From positions 1-16,202 of the forward strand of contig JAAWBP010000024.1 in NCBI GenBank assembly GCA_022792755.1: a stretch of 16,202 nt of DNA. The letters run 5' to 3'. The notes beneath the pieces were generated by a model that saw only the letters and a program-made list of their open reading frames with translations, had not been told where the DNA came from and searched no databases. The position numbers and the translations under genes were made by a program. Below, in pieces: positions 1-6,402 of this stretch. How positions within the stretch are numbered: the stretch's first letter is position 1; each line of letters begins with the position of its first letter. Source of the DNA: Oscillospiraceae bacterium (GTDB taxonomy: Bacteria; Bacillota; Clostridia; Oscillospirales; Ruminococcaceae).

Positions 1-297
1 CCTTAAAATTGATTGCAGCGGCAACAGCCCCTTTCCAGCTGTAGTGAATGGGGAAAGCTGGGCTGGTCATCCTTGAAATTGAGCTGAATGACAAAACAGC
101 TCCTTTATGAAGTCATTGTAACATTGCAGAAAAACACTGTCAATTTAAAAATCGGCAAAATGGCGCCGTATAACCGCATTTTGAACGCATAAAATAAATC
201 ACTGCGGTTTCGTGGCTAATTTTTCCTCTCAAGTGCTGAGTGCTGAGGTGAGATCATAGGCTTTTTTTCTCGAAAAGGAGAGAAGCCTGCCGTTCAC
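1..297. other. Non-coding region upstream of asnB
   Basis: No convincing gene is seen on either strand. Three structures are visible. The first is a hairpin at 25-65: CAGCCC (25-30) pairs with GGGCTG (60-65), and CTTTCC (31-36) with GGAAAG (52-57). The second is a pair of near-identical 12-mers, CCTTaAAATTGA at 1-12 and CCTTgAAATTGA at 71-82. The third is a hairpin at 258-288 with AGGCTT/AAGCCT outer arms and a TCTC/GAGA inner stem around GAAAAG, just before the asnB promoter. A tandem TGCTGAG lies at 234-247. None matches a riboswitch I recognise, and no T-box antiterminator motif was seen. The hairpins could be the 3' end of a transcript arriving from outside the window. Confidence 0.5.
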
Positions 298-335
298 TTG
301 ACACACAGGAGAAAAGAAACATATAATAATATAAT
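298..335 (+). promoter_or_regulatory. Promoter of asnB
   Basis: A perfect -35 TTGACA (298-303) is followed after 18 bases by a perfect -10 TATAAT (322-327). A second TATAAT overlaps downstream at 330-335. Transcription would start near 334-343, leaving a short leader of about 65-70 bases before asnB. The stretch between is AT-rich and shows no obvious attenuator, so expression may be fairly constant. Confidence 0.75.
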
Positions 336-406
336 GTGATAATAGAAAAATCCCGGTTCGTTTTCACAGCCAAAATGACGGAACCGGCGTGGAGGTTTTG
401 CAGTTT

Positions 407-2236
407 ATGTGCGGCTATGTGGGGTTTACCAACAAGATCGAAAATGCGGATGCCGTTCTGGGCGAGATGATGGATACCATCCGTCACCGCGGCCCGGACT
501 CCGAGGGAAAATATGTCGATGAGGACATTGCTCTAGGTTTCCGCCGTTTGAGCATCATCGACCTCAAGCAGGGGGACCAGCCGATCTTTAACGAGGATCA
601 CAGCAAGGTGCTGCTCTTCAACGGGGAGATTTACAACTATCCTAAATTGAGGGAGGAGCTTTTGCAGGCGGGTCACACCTTTACCACCCACACCGATTCG
701 GAAGTACTCCTCCACGGCTATGAGGAGTACGGCCCGGCCCTGGTCAAAAAGCTGCGCGGCATGTTCTCCTTCGTCATCTGGGATAAGGAAAAAAAAGAGC
801 TGTTCGGCGCTCGAGACTATTTTGGCGTCAAGCCGCTTTATTACGCTGAGATGGACGGGACGCTGATGTTCGGCTCAGAGATCAAGGCGTTTCTGCCTCA
901 TCCGGAGTTTCATAAGGAGCTCAACCTCGCCACCCTCGAAAACTATCTGACCTTCCAGTATTCCCCTTTGAGCGATACCTTTTTTCAAAACGTATACAAA
1001 CTGCTGCCTGCCCACTATTTCCTTTATAAAAATGGGAAGATGGAGATCACCCGTTACTGGGAGCCGGATTTCGAAAATGATGAAGCCAGAACCTTTGATG
1101 GCTGGGTTGAGAAGATCAAAAAAACCTTTGAGGACTCGGTCGAAGCGCATAAGATCAGCGACGTGGAGGTGGGGTCTTTCCTTTCGAGCGGGATCGATTC
1201 CAGCTATGTCACCGCCTGCGCCAAGGTGGATAAATCCTTTACCGTCGGCTTTGAGGGGGATCAGTACGACGAAATCGGCTATGCGAAACGCTGTTCGGAA
1301 TATATCAAGATCAAAAACCGGAGCAAGGCGATCACCGAGCAGGAGTACTGGGACATTATCCCAACCGTCCTCTACCATCTGGACGAACCGCTCGGCGACC
1401 CCGCTTCCATCGCGCTCTATTTTGTCTCCAGGGAGGCTTCGAAGGACGTCAAGGTCGTTTTGTCCGGCGAGGGCGCCGATGAAATATTCGGCGGCTACAA
1501 CGTCTACAGCGAGACGATCCGGAGCGCAAAATACCGCCGGCTTCCCAAGGGGCTGCGCGGCGTGATCGGGAAGGCGGTCGACCACCTGCCGCCCTTTAAG
1601 GCGAAGAATTTCCTCTACCGCCACCGCGGGGATTTGCAGGACTGGTTCAACGGCAACCCAAATGCGGGCTTCAGCGAGCGGGAGCGCAAGGCGATCCTGA
1701 AGGTGAAAACGAACGCCCCCTCCCCGAAGGAACTGGTCGCGCCCTTCTACGAAAAGGTAAAAGGCAAAGACCCTGTCACCCAGATGCAGTATGTCGACAT
1801 CCACATGTGGCTTGCGGGGGATATCCTCCTCAAAGGCGACAAAATGAGTATGGCGAACTCCCTCGAGGTTCGCGTCCCGTTTCTCGATATCGAGCTGATG
1901 AAGCTCGCCCAGCAGATTCCGAGCCGTTACCGCGTCACCGAGGAAAACACCAAGGTTGCGCTCCGGAAAGCATCGGCTAGCAAACTGCCGAAGGTGACCG
2001 CCGACAAACGGAAGCTCGGCTTCCCGGTTCCCGTCCGCCGGTGGCTCAAGGAGGATAAATATTATAATATGCTCAAAGACGCGTTCCACAGCGAGATTGC
2101 GAAGGAGCTTTTCAACACCGACGAGCTGATGAAGCTGCTCGACGGCTACCGGGAGGGGAAGCACCAGAACTACTTGAAAATCTGGTCGGTCTTTACCTTT
2201 GTCCTCTGGTATCAGGAATTTTTTGTCAAGCGATAG
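407..2236 (+). CDS. asnB: Asparagine synthetase B, glutamine-hydrolysing
   Basis: Cytosolic enzyme that makes asparagine from aspartate, ATP and glutamine-derived ammonia. The start is fixed by biochemistry: class II glutamine amidotransferases need Cys at residue 2, exposed by removal of the initiator Met, and only the ATG at 407 (MCGYVGF) gives this. An in-frame GTG at 389 would bury the Cys, and a GGAGG at 391-395 sits 11 bases before the ATG. The N-terminal glutaminase domain shows RHRGPDSEG, RLSIIDL and FNGEIYNY. The synthetase domain has the ATP-binding PP-loop SSGIDSS (residues 260-266) and LSGEGADEIFGGY. The 609 aa length is normal for AsnB/AsnO-type proteins. It is a single-gene unit with its own promoter and terminator. 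A different amidotransferase-coupled amide synthesis is possible, but the motifs fit AsnB well. Confidence 0.95.
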   Translation: MCGYVGFTNKIENADAVLGEMMDTIRHRGPDSEGKYVDEDIALGFRRLSIIDLKQGDQPIFNEDHSKVLLFNGEIYNYPKLREELLQAGHTFTTHTDSEVLLHGYEEYGPALVKKLRGMFSFVIWDKEKKELFGARDYFGVKPLYYAEMDGTLMFGSEIKAFLPHPEFHKELNLATLENYLTFQYSPLSDTFFQNVYKLLPAHYFLYKNGKMEITRYWEPDFENDEARTFDGWVEKIKKTFEDSVEAHKISDVEVGSFLSSGIDSSYVTACAKVDKSFTVGFEGDQYDEIGYAKRCSEYIKIKNRSKAITEQEYWDIIPTVLYHLDEPLGDPASIALYFVSREASKDVKVVLSGEGADEIFGGYNVYSETIRSAKYRRLPKGLRGVIGKAVDHLPPFKAKNFLYRHRGDLQDWFNGNPNAGFSERERKAILKVKTNAPSPKELVAPFYEKVKGKDPVTQMQYVDIHMWLAGDILLKGDKMSMANSLEVRVPFLDIELMKLAQQIPSRYRVTEENTKVALRKASASKLPKVTADKRKLGFPVPVRRWLKEDKYYNMLKDAFHSEIAKELFNTDELMKLLDGYREGKHQNYLKIWSVFTFVLWYQEFFVKR

Positions 2237-2315
2237 AATTCCGCCGCTTCCTATGCTTTCCCGCCCAGAGGAGAGCCGGGTACATTGAAGCCGGTCGATC
2301 CGGCGCCGCAGATCG

Positions 2316-2344
2316 CCGCCCCATTTGGGGCGGTTTTTCTTTTT
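2316..2344 (+). terminator. Rho-independent terminator of asnB
   Basis: A perfect 7-bp GC stem, CCGCCCC (2316-2322) and GGGGCGG (2327-2333), closes a 4-base ATTT loop and is followed by TTTTTCTTTTT. It lies 80 bases after the asnB stop and should end that transcript. Confidence 0.9.
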
Positions 2345-2551
2345 GCGGATTTTTTGGCGGAGCGGATGTGAAAAAATATTGTGTTTTCGAAGTAAAATAA
2401 AAATAAATAAAGATTTATTTTATGATATATTTATAAGAAAGGAAATATATATTAAAATTATAAATATAAAGTGGCAAAGCGATGAAAAGATTGGAGGGGA
2501 GTCCGGTGTACCATTTATCCTACAGAGCAAAATAGTGGCTGGAGGAAGTCT
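2345..2551. other. AT-rich intergenic stretch
   Basis: Base composition shifts sharply to AT after the asnB terminator, with runs of AAATAAA and TATATTTATAAG. An AAATAAA/TTTATTT inverted repeat lies near 2401-2422. No well-spaced -35/-10 pair could be fixed here, although the downstream membrane gene needs a promoter in this stretch. A GGAGGGG at 2493-2499 precedes a GTG-initiated 9-codon frame (2506-2535), which could be a leader peptide but is too short to claim. Confidence 0.4.
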
Positions 2552-3028
2552 ATGAAGAAAAGAGTGTCGTTGCTTTTGAAGATTGTGCTCTCGACATTGA
2601 CAGTACTGCTCTATGCAGCCAACTTGATCGATGCGGTGTTCTACATAAGCCCGTACCCGCGTAAGACATCTCTGACGAGCATGCTGCTGTCGGTCGCTTT
2701 TTTGGCCTCATATCTGCTTCTGTTGTTTGTGTTGAGGCGAAAGAAGATTTTTTTATACGGTTCGCTCGTTGTTTCCAGTTTTTCGGTCGTTTGTGAGATT
2801 TTTATTCTATATGCTCAGTTTTTCCATGTGGATTGTTCCCCGTTCCCTCTTGCTGCTGTTTTTCCTGCGATGTTTTATTTTCCGTTTCATGGACTATCGT
2901 TTTTCTTCCCCGATCGAACGGCGTTCATCGTAGCCTATGCTGTGGCTGTAGTTCTGCTCTTGTTTTTTAAGATTTTCCTGTTTGTAAAATGGAAAAAAGA
3001 GAGGAAGTATTTTAATGAAAAAACGTAA
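2552..3028 (+). CDS. Small polytopic membrane protein, unknown function
   Basis: The family is not recognised. The 158-aa product is strongly hydrophobic, with about four membrane segments at roughly residues 7-30, 43-62, 67-90 and 122-146. A basic N-terminus (MKKR), Arg/Lys clusters (RRKK) after segment two and a lysine-rich tail (KWKKERK) suggest both ends face the cytoplasm. The loop between segments three and four is rich in Pro and Phe. GGAGG at 2541-2545 supports the ATG. Its last 14 bases overlap the start of the next reading frame, so the two are probably translationally coupled and belong to one unit. Base composition lies between the GC-rich backbone and the very AT-rich gene that follows. 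A permease fragment or a bacteriocin-immunity-type protein cannot be excluded. Confidence 0.7.
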   Translation: MKKRVSLLLKIVLSTLTVLLYAANLIDAVFYISPYPRKTSLTSMLLSVAFLASYLLLLFVLRRKKIFLYGSLVVSSFSVVCEIFILYAQFFHVDCSPFPLAAVFPAMFYFPFHGLSFFFPDRTAFIVAYAVAVVLLLFFKIFLFVKWKKERKYFNEKT

Positions 3029-3621
3029 ATTGTTTGTTGGAGTTTTAATAGCGATTGCGCTTGGTGCTATTGGATTTATGCCGTCTATTGCTGTTAACAA
3101 TCCTTTGAATAAGCTAAATGAAAAATATGCTGGACAAAACATGTAAATGATGATTGAAACAGTAAAAAACATGGACTATAAACAAATTTGTGAGGAAGCA
3201 AATTTGATTTCTTCAAAATCAGCAGACCCTAATGCTTTATTTGCCCATGCAGCTGCTTTGTATGAAAATATAGAATCTATACCAGAGTCTTGGTTAATAC
3301 AGGAGATTCAAAATTCTGATAATTCAGATCAATTGCGTTATTTATTAATTGAGATAGCTGGACAAAAAAATAATGGAGAAGGACTTAAAGATTTATCATC
3401 AATTCGAAATATTCTCTTAAATCAAAATGAAAGTTCTGTAGTAAGGCAAAATGCAGTATTTGCTGTAATGAATGATGCTGAATCATTTTCGGCACTTTTA
3501 ATCGCCGCCTCGGATCAAGATGAAAATGTAGCGTTTCAATCGCTAAAAGCAATTAATATAGATTAATCCATATAAACAAGCTACAGAGTATATGACACGA
3601 GCTTACGGTCTACCTCAATAA
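3015..3621 (+). pseudogene. Interrupted exported helical-repeat-like protein
   Basis: A 43-codon frame (3015-3146) encodes a lysine-rich start and a hydrophobic signal segment (about residues 5-26) ending near SIAVNNP. It stops at TAA 3144-3146. The same frame then continues from ATG 3147 for 139 codons to TAA 3564-3566. The second part has no Shine-Dalgarno of its own, whereas the first has GAGG at 3001-3004. Its end (SSVVRQNAVFAVMNDAES) resembles alpha-helical HEAT-type repeats. Removing one T at 3563/3564 would extend the protein by NPYKQATEYMTRAYGLPQ to a stop at 3619-3621. The simplest reading is one exported protein of about 200 aa broken by a nonsense codon and a +1 insertion. Alternatives are two separate proteins with TAAATG re-initiation, or recoding. 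The DNA is very AT-rich, unlike the flanking genes. Confidence 0.55.
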
Positions 3622-3644
3622 TTTTCTCCAGAAAAACACCGCCG

Positions 3645-4175
3645 TCAAAGCTCGATCCAGTAAACGTCCATCGGTTTTCCGTCGAGGTAGGGCTTTGTCT
3701 CGGCCAGCCGGCCGCCGCACCTTTCGATGGTTCGTTTTGAGGCAAGGTTATCGCAGTAGCATCCGAGCATGACCCGGGACAGGCCCAGCACCTTTTCGTG
3801 GGCGAGCGCCATGCGCAGCATCTGGAAGGCGTACCCTTTGCGGCGTTCGCTTGGCCTCACCGAATACCCGATGTGCCCTCCGTATGCCGACAGGAACTCG
3901 TTCCCTGAAATGTCGTGCCGGAGATCGATCACCCCAACCAGTTTTCCATCTCCTTTCCGGAAGACAAAAAAGGTGTCGGCAGAGACCCAATCCGCCCGTG
4001 CAGTTTCAGGGCGTCGGTTGCGGCGGGTGTTTTCGCACCAGTCCTCATAGTCCATTTGGTCGAGCAGAGCACTGCCGTTGATCACCGATTCCCCCTGGTC
4101 GAAGAATTCCCGTTTGAATTCTTCGGCCGCTTTTTTGTGACATAGCTCGGGTACAACGAAGACGAGTTCATCCAT
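3645..4175 (-). CDS. GNAT family N-acetyltransferase
   Basis: Predicted cytosolic acetyl-CoA-dependent N-acetyltransferase of 176 aa. The acetyl-CoA pyrophosphate-binding motif A is visible as GYSVRPSERRKGYA (R/Q-x-x-G-x-G/A form, residues 111-116). Upstream strands LVGVIDLRHD and GGHIGYSV, and a downstream YCDNLASKRTIERCGG (the usual N-x-A-S-x-x-x-x-E/K-x-x-G helix), complete the fold. The start at 4175 (MDELVFVV) is chosen because AAAGGAG lies 8 bases upstream; a longer frame to 4238 has no ribosome binding site and would run through the promoter. Substrate unknown: it could be a ribosomal protein, a drug or a small metabolite. It converges on the interrupted gene to its left, with only 23 bases between, and no clear terminator is seen there. 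Confidence 0.88.
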   Translation of the reverse strand: MDELVFVVPELCHKKAAEEFKREFFDQGESVINGSALLDQMDYEDWCENTRRNRRPETARADWVSADTFFVFRKGDGKLVGVIDLRHDISGNEFLSAYGGHIGYSVRPSERRKGYAFQMLRMALAHEKVLGLSRVMLGCYCDNLASKRTIERCGGRLAETKPYLDGKPMDVYWIEL

Positions 4176-4209
4176 AAAGCTGTCTCCTTTTCGATCGAAG
4201 TTTACCTTT

Positions 4210-4238
4210 ATTTTATAAGAAGCGTTTCTTCCAGTCAA
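4210..4238 (-). promoter_or_regulatory. Promoter of the GNAT gene
   Basis: Read on the minus strand, TTGACT (4238-4233) is followed after exactly 17 bases by TAAAAT (4215-4210). It lies about 35 bases before the chosen ATG at 4175 and supports that start over the longer frame. Confidence 0.6.
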
Positions 4239-4327
4239 TAGAAAAACATTTCTGGCTGACGGAGCAGGGGTTTGTAGGATTGTTCAAAAAAACTGCGGAA
4301 TTTTTGGCACACTTTCTTTTTGAATCT

Positions 4328-4393
4328 ATGGTATAATAGTTATAAAACAACTATTATACTTTTTCCATGGCCAGGACGATCCACTCGCATTGC
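4328..4393. repeat. Palindromic intergenic repeat, copy 1
   Basis: A 66-base element beginning ATGGTATAATAG and ending CGCATTGC, repeated at 4440-4503. Its first part is an inverted repeat: GTATAATAGTT (4331-4341) and AACTATTATAC (4349-4359) with a 7-base loop. It also contains an extended -10 sequence (TG-G-TATAAT, 4329-4337). The outer ATGGTATAAT (4328-4337) has an exact inverted partner ATTATACCAT at 4415-4424, and GGCCAGGACG (4369-4378) is partly mirrored by CGTCCTGATGGCC (4402-4414), so the whole 4328-4424 stretch could fold into one large structure. It may be an operator, a small mobile palindromic repeat, or an RNA element. Confidence 0.8.
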
Positions 4394-4439
4394 TCACTCC
4401 CGTCCTGATGGCCGATTATACCATTTCGGCTTTGCCTTC

Positions 4440-4503
4440 ATGGTATAATAGTCGCGAAACGACTATTATACATCCTATGGCCGGGACGATCCGTTCGCAC
4501 TGC
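4440..4503. repeat. Palindromic intergenic repeat, copy 2
   Basis: Second copy of the 4328-4393 element, 64 bases, starting 112 bases later and ending 63 bases before the aldo/keto reductase start. The inverted repeat is GTATAATAGTCG (4443-4454) and CGACTATTATAC (4460-4471) with a 5-base loop. Against copy 1 the stem has a compensatory T-A to C-G change and one extra G-C pair, while the following GGCC-GGACGATCC-TCGCA-TGC block is largely conserved. It again contains TG-G-TATAAT (4441-4449), which could serve as an extended -10 promoter for the reductase. A third GTATAAT-GGCC fragment occurs at 4511-4520. Confidence 0.8.
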
Positions 4504-4566
4504 AAAAATAGTATAATGGCCCTGAAACCGCCCAGTTTTTGGATCGACAAAAGAGGAGAGATGAAA

Positions 4567-5421
4567 ATGCTGCAAAGTTTGTCCGACTGTTATACCCTCA
4601 ACAACGGCGTAAAGATCCCTTGCATCGGCTACGGCACCTTTAAAACGCCGAACGGCGGCGCGGTGGTCGATTCTGTCGTAAACGCCGTCCGGGCCGGATA
4701 CCGTCACATCGACACTGCCCACCGCTATGACAACGAAGAGGGGGTGGGGGAGGCGATCCGCCGCTGCGGCGTGCCGCGGGAGGAGCTTTTTATTACCTCC
4801 AAGCTCGGCAACCATCACCACGGCTACCGCGAGGCAATGGCGGCGTTTGATCTTTCGCTGAAAAAGCTCGGCCTCGACTATCTGGATTTGTACCTGATCC
4901 ACTGGCCCGCGCCGTTGGTCTGCCGGGAGAACTACAAGGAAAAGAACGCCGAGACCTGGCGTGCCTTTGAGGAGCTCTACCGCGCTGGAAAGGTGCGTGC
5001 GATCGGCCTGAGCAATTTCTGGAAGCCCCATCTCGACGCCCTTCTCGAAACGGCTGAGATCAAGCCGATGGTCAACCAGCTGGAAATCCACCCGCAGTTT
5101 CCCCACCAGGAGCTGGTGGACTACTGTCAGTCGCTGGGGATTCAGGTGGAATCCTGGGGCCCGCTGATCCAAGGGAAGGCTTTTCAGTATCCGGTGCTTA
5201 AGGAGGTCGCGGACAAGCACAGAAAGACCGTCGCACAGGTCTGCGTCCGCTGGGCGCTGGACAGGGGTGTCCTCCCGCTGCCGAAGTCGAACCACTATGA
5301 GCGGATGAAGGAAAACGCGGATGTCTTCGGCTTTTCGCTCGACGCGGAGGATTTAAAGCGGATCAGCTCGCTCGAAGCCTATGGGCGGATCGGAAAAGAC
5401 CCGGACACCGCCCCGTTTTAA
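4567..5421 (+). CDS. Aldo/keto reductase
   Basis: NAD(P)H-dependent reductase of aldehydes or ketones, of the 2,5-diketo-gluconate/glyoxal reductase-like class (AKR5-type by general appearance). The catalytic tetrad is complete: Asp49 and Tyr54 (DTAHRYDNEEGVGEAIR), Lys79 (ITSKLGN) and His112 (LIHWPAP). Further family landmarks are GLSNF, NQLEIHP and the C-terminal cofactor-binding stretch LPLPKSNHYERMKEN. The ATG at 4567 is chosen because GAGGAG at 4553-4558 gives 8-base spacing; the ATG at 4561 is too close to it, and longer in-frame starts run through the palindromic repeats. The 284 aa length is typical. The gene stands alone, and its promoter probably lies in or after the repeats. Substrate cannot be told from sequence. 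Confidence 0.92.
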   Translation: MLQSLSDCYTLNNGVKIPCIGYGTFKTPNGGAVVDSVVNAVRAGYRHIDTAHRYDNEEGVGEAIRRCGVPREELFITSKLGNHHHGYREAMAAFDLSLKKLGLDYLDLYLIHWPAPLVCRENYKEKNAETWRAFEELYRAGKVRAIGLSNFWKPHLDALLETAEIKPMVNQLEIHPQFPHQELVDYCQSLGIQVESWGPLIQGKAFQYPVLKEVADKHRKTVAQVCVRWALDRGVLPLPKSNHYERMKENADVFGFSLDAEDLKRISSLEAYGRIGKDPDTAPF

Positions 5422-5514
5422 CGCTTGTACTCAAACAAAAGGGAGAAAATTCGTACGGAGGGTTTTCTTTTTGAACCGGCAGGCAGATTCTTTATTTTTT
5501 CGTGGATTTTTGAG

Positions 5515-5543
5515 TTGACAAGGAAAACCCCGCCCGTTATACT
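5515..5543 (+). promoter_or_regulatory. Promoter of the DUF4867 gene
   Basis: A perfect -35 TTGACA (5515-5520), a 17-base spacer and -10 TATACT (5538-5543), about 65 bases before the start codon. This separates the DUF4867 gene transcriptionally from the reductase upstream. Confidence 0.8.
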
Positions 5544-5607
5544 GTAAAGAAAGGCTTTCCGTTTTCTGGGAACGACAAGGCCAAATTCTGGACTGGAGTG
5601 ATATAAA

Positions 5608-6276
5608 ATGCTGGAGAAGATGCAGAAAGCGAATCCCAACATCAAAATTTTGCCGGTGGAGGATGCCGCTTTTCAGAAGTACGGGCAGATCATTACCGGA
5701 TATGATTTTTCGGATTATCTGAACTACATGAAGGCGAATACCCCGACCCCGAAGGAAGGGAATATCTATATCCCGTCTGACGAAAAGCTCGAAGCGTTTG
5801 CGGTGACGGAGAAGGTCTCTGCGGATTTTTATGGGGAGATGCCGGTTCAGGTGGGTTACTGCAACGGCAGCACCTCCAGCCTGGATGCGCTCGAATACCA
5901 TAAGGGCAGCGAAATCGACCTCGCTGTAACGGATTTGGTTGTCCTGCTCGGGACACTCAGTGATATTCAGAATAATGTCTACCCTTCGGACAAGGTTGAG
6001 GCGTTTTATGTGAAAGCCGGAACGGCTGTCGAGTTTTACGGCCCGACCCTTCACTTTGCGCCCTGCATGGTGGATGAAAACGGCTACCAGTGCGTGGTGG
6101 TTCTTCCCCGCGGCACCAACTTCCCGCTCGAGGGGTCTGTTTCGGTCAAAAACAATGAAGATAAACTCCTGCTCATGAAAAACAAGTGGGTCATCGCCCA
6201 TCCGGACAGCGGTATGGCAAAGGATGGCGCTTATGCCGGCATCACCGGTGAAAATCTGAAGCTCAGCATCGGCTGA
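5608..6276 (+). CDS. DUF4867 family protein
   Basis: A 222-aa cytosolic protein that I recognise as a DUF4867 member by overall sequence (MLEKMQKANPNIKILPVED start, VQVGYCNGS, VEAFYVKAGTAVEFYGPTLHFAPC, VVLPRGTN). The central part has the alternating beta-strand and glycine pattern of a cupin-like barrel, including AFYVKAGTAVEFY then LHFAPC. The family is common in Clostridia. From memory its genes often lie near sugar-metabolism genes, but the biochemical role is not established, and no such gene is an immediate neighbour here. GGAG at 5595-5598 lies 9 bases before the ATG. The gene has its own promoter and terminator. A sugar-binding or isomerase-like role is conceivable but unproven. Confidence 0.78.
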   Translation: MLEKMQKANPNIKILPVEDAAFQKYGQIITGYDFSDYLNYMKANTPTPKEGNIYIPSDEKLEAFAVTEKVSADFYGEMPVQVGYCNGSTSSLDALEYHKGSEIDLAVTDLVVLLGTLSDIQNNVYPSDKVEAFYVKAGTAVEFYGPTLHFAPCMVDENGYQCVVVLPRGTNFPLEGSVSVKNNEDKLLLMKNKWVIAHPDSGMAKDGAYAGITGENLKLSIG

Positions 6277-6329
6277 TCCTCAGACTGGTTTTAGTCCCCT
6301 CTTGTTGTTTCATCAATTTTTACGCTCAG

Positions 6330-6365
6330 CGGCCGCGGGATGTTTTCTGTCTGCGGCCGTTTTTT
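6330..6365 (+). terminator. Terminator after the DUF4867 gene
   Basis: CGGCCGC (6330-6336) pairs perfectly with GCGGCCG (6353-6359) around a 16-base loop, followed by six T (6360-6365). It ends just 37 bases before the first ABC transporter gene. A promoter for that gene would have to lie inside or after the hairpin, and none was clear, so transcription of the transporter may depend partly on readthrough. Confidence 0.8.
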
Positions 6366-6402
6366 CGCTTTTATTTTCATCGCACAAGGAGGTGCTTTTC
6401 CG

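Noticed and set aside
1..406. T-box or other amino-acid riboswitch before asnB
   Set aside because: Hairpins are present, but they lie upstream of the promoter and no T-box antiterminator motif or terminator follows the promoter.
875..2164. Long open frame opposite asnB on the minus strand
   Set aside because: It mirrors a strongly supported asnB gene in GC-rich DNA; no motif or ribosome binding site. The same holds for the antisense frames at 10627-11736 and 13021-14424.
2506..2535. Nine-codon GTG-initiated leader peptide after a GGAGGGG
   Set aside because: Such short frames arise by chance, and there is no attenuator or conserved residue pattern to support it.
2325..2555. A 76-codon plus-strand frame starting in the asnB terminator
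   Set aside because: It begins in the terminator loop, has no ribosome binding site, crosses low-complexity AT-rich DNA and has no protein-like pattern.
3622..3635. TTTTCT-CC-AGAAAA inverted repeat between the convergent genes
   Set aside because: A two-base loop cannot form a normal hairpin and no T-run is positioned for either gene.
4390..4566. Longer N-terminus for the aldo/keto reductase
   Set aside because: The extra codons run through the second palindromic repeat, have no ribosome binding site, and the family begins close to the chosen Met.
5447..5472. Weak AGAAAA/TTTTCT hairpin followed by T after the aldo/keto reductase
   Set aside because: Only six AT-rich pairs around a 13-base loop; too weak to list as a terminator.
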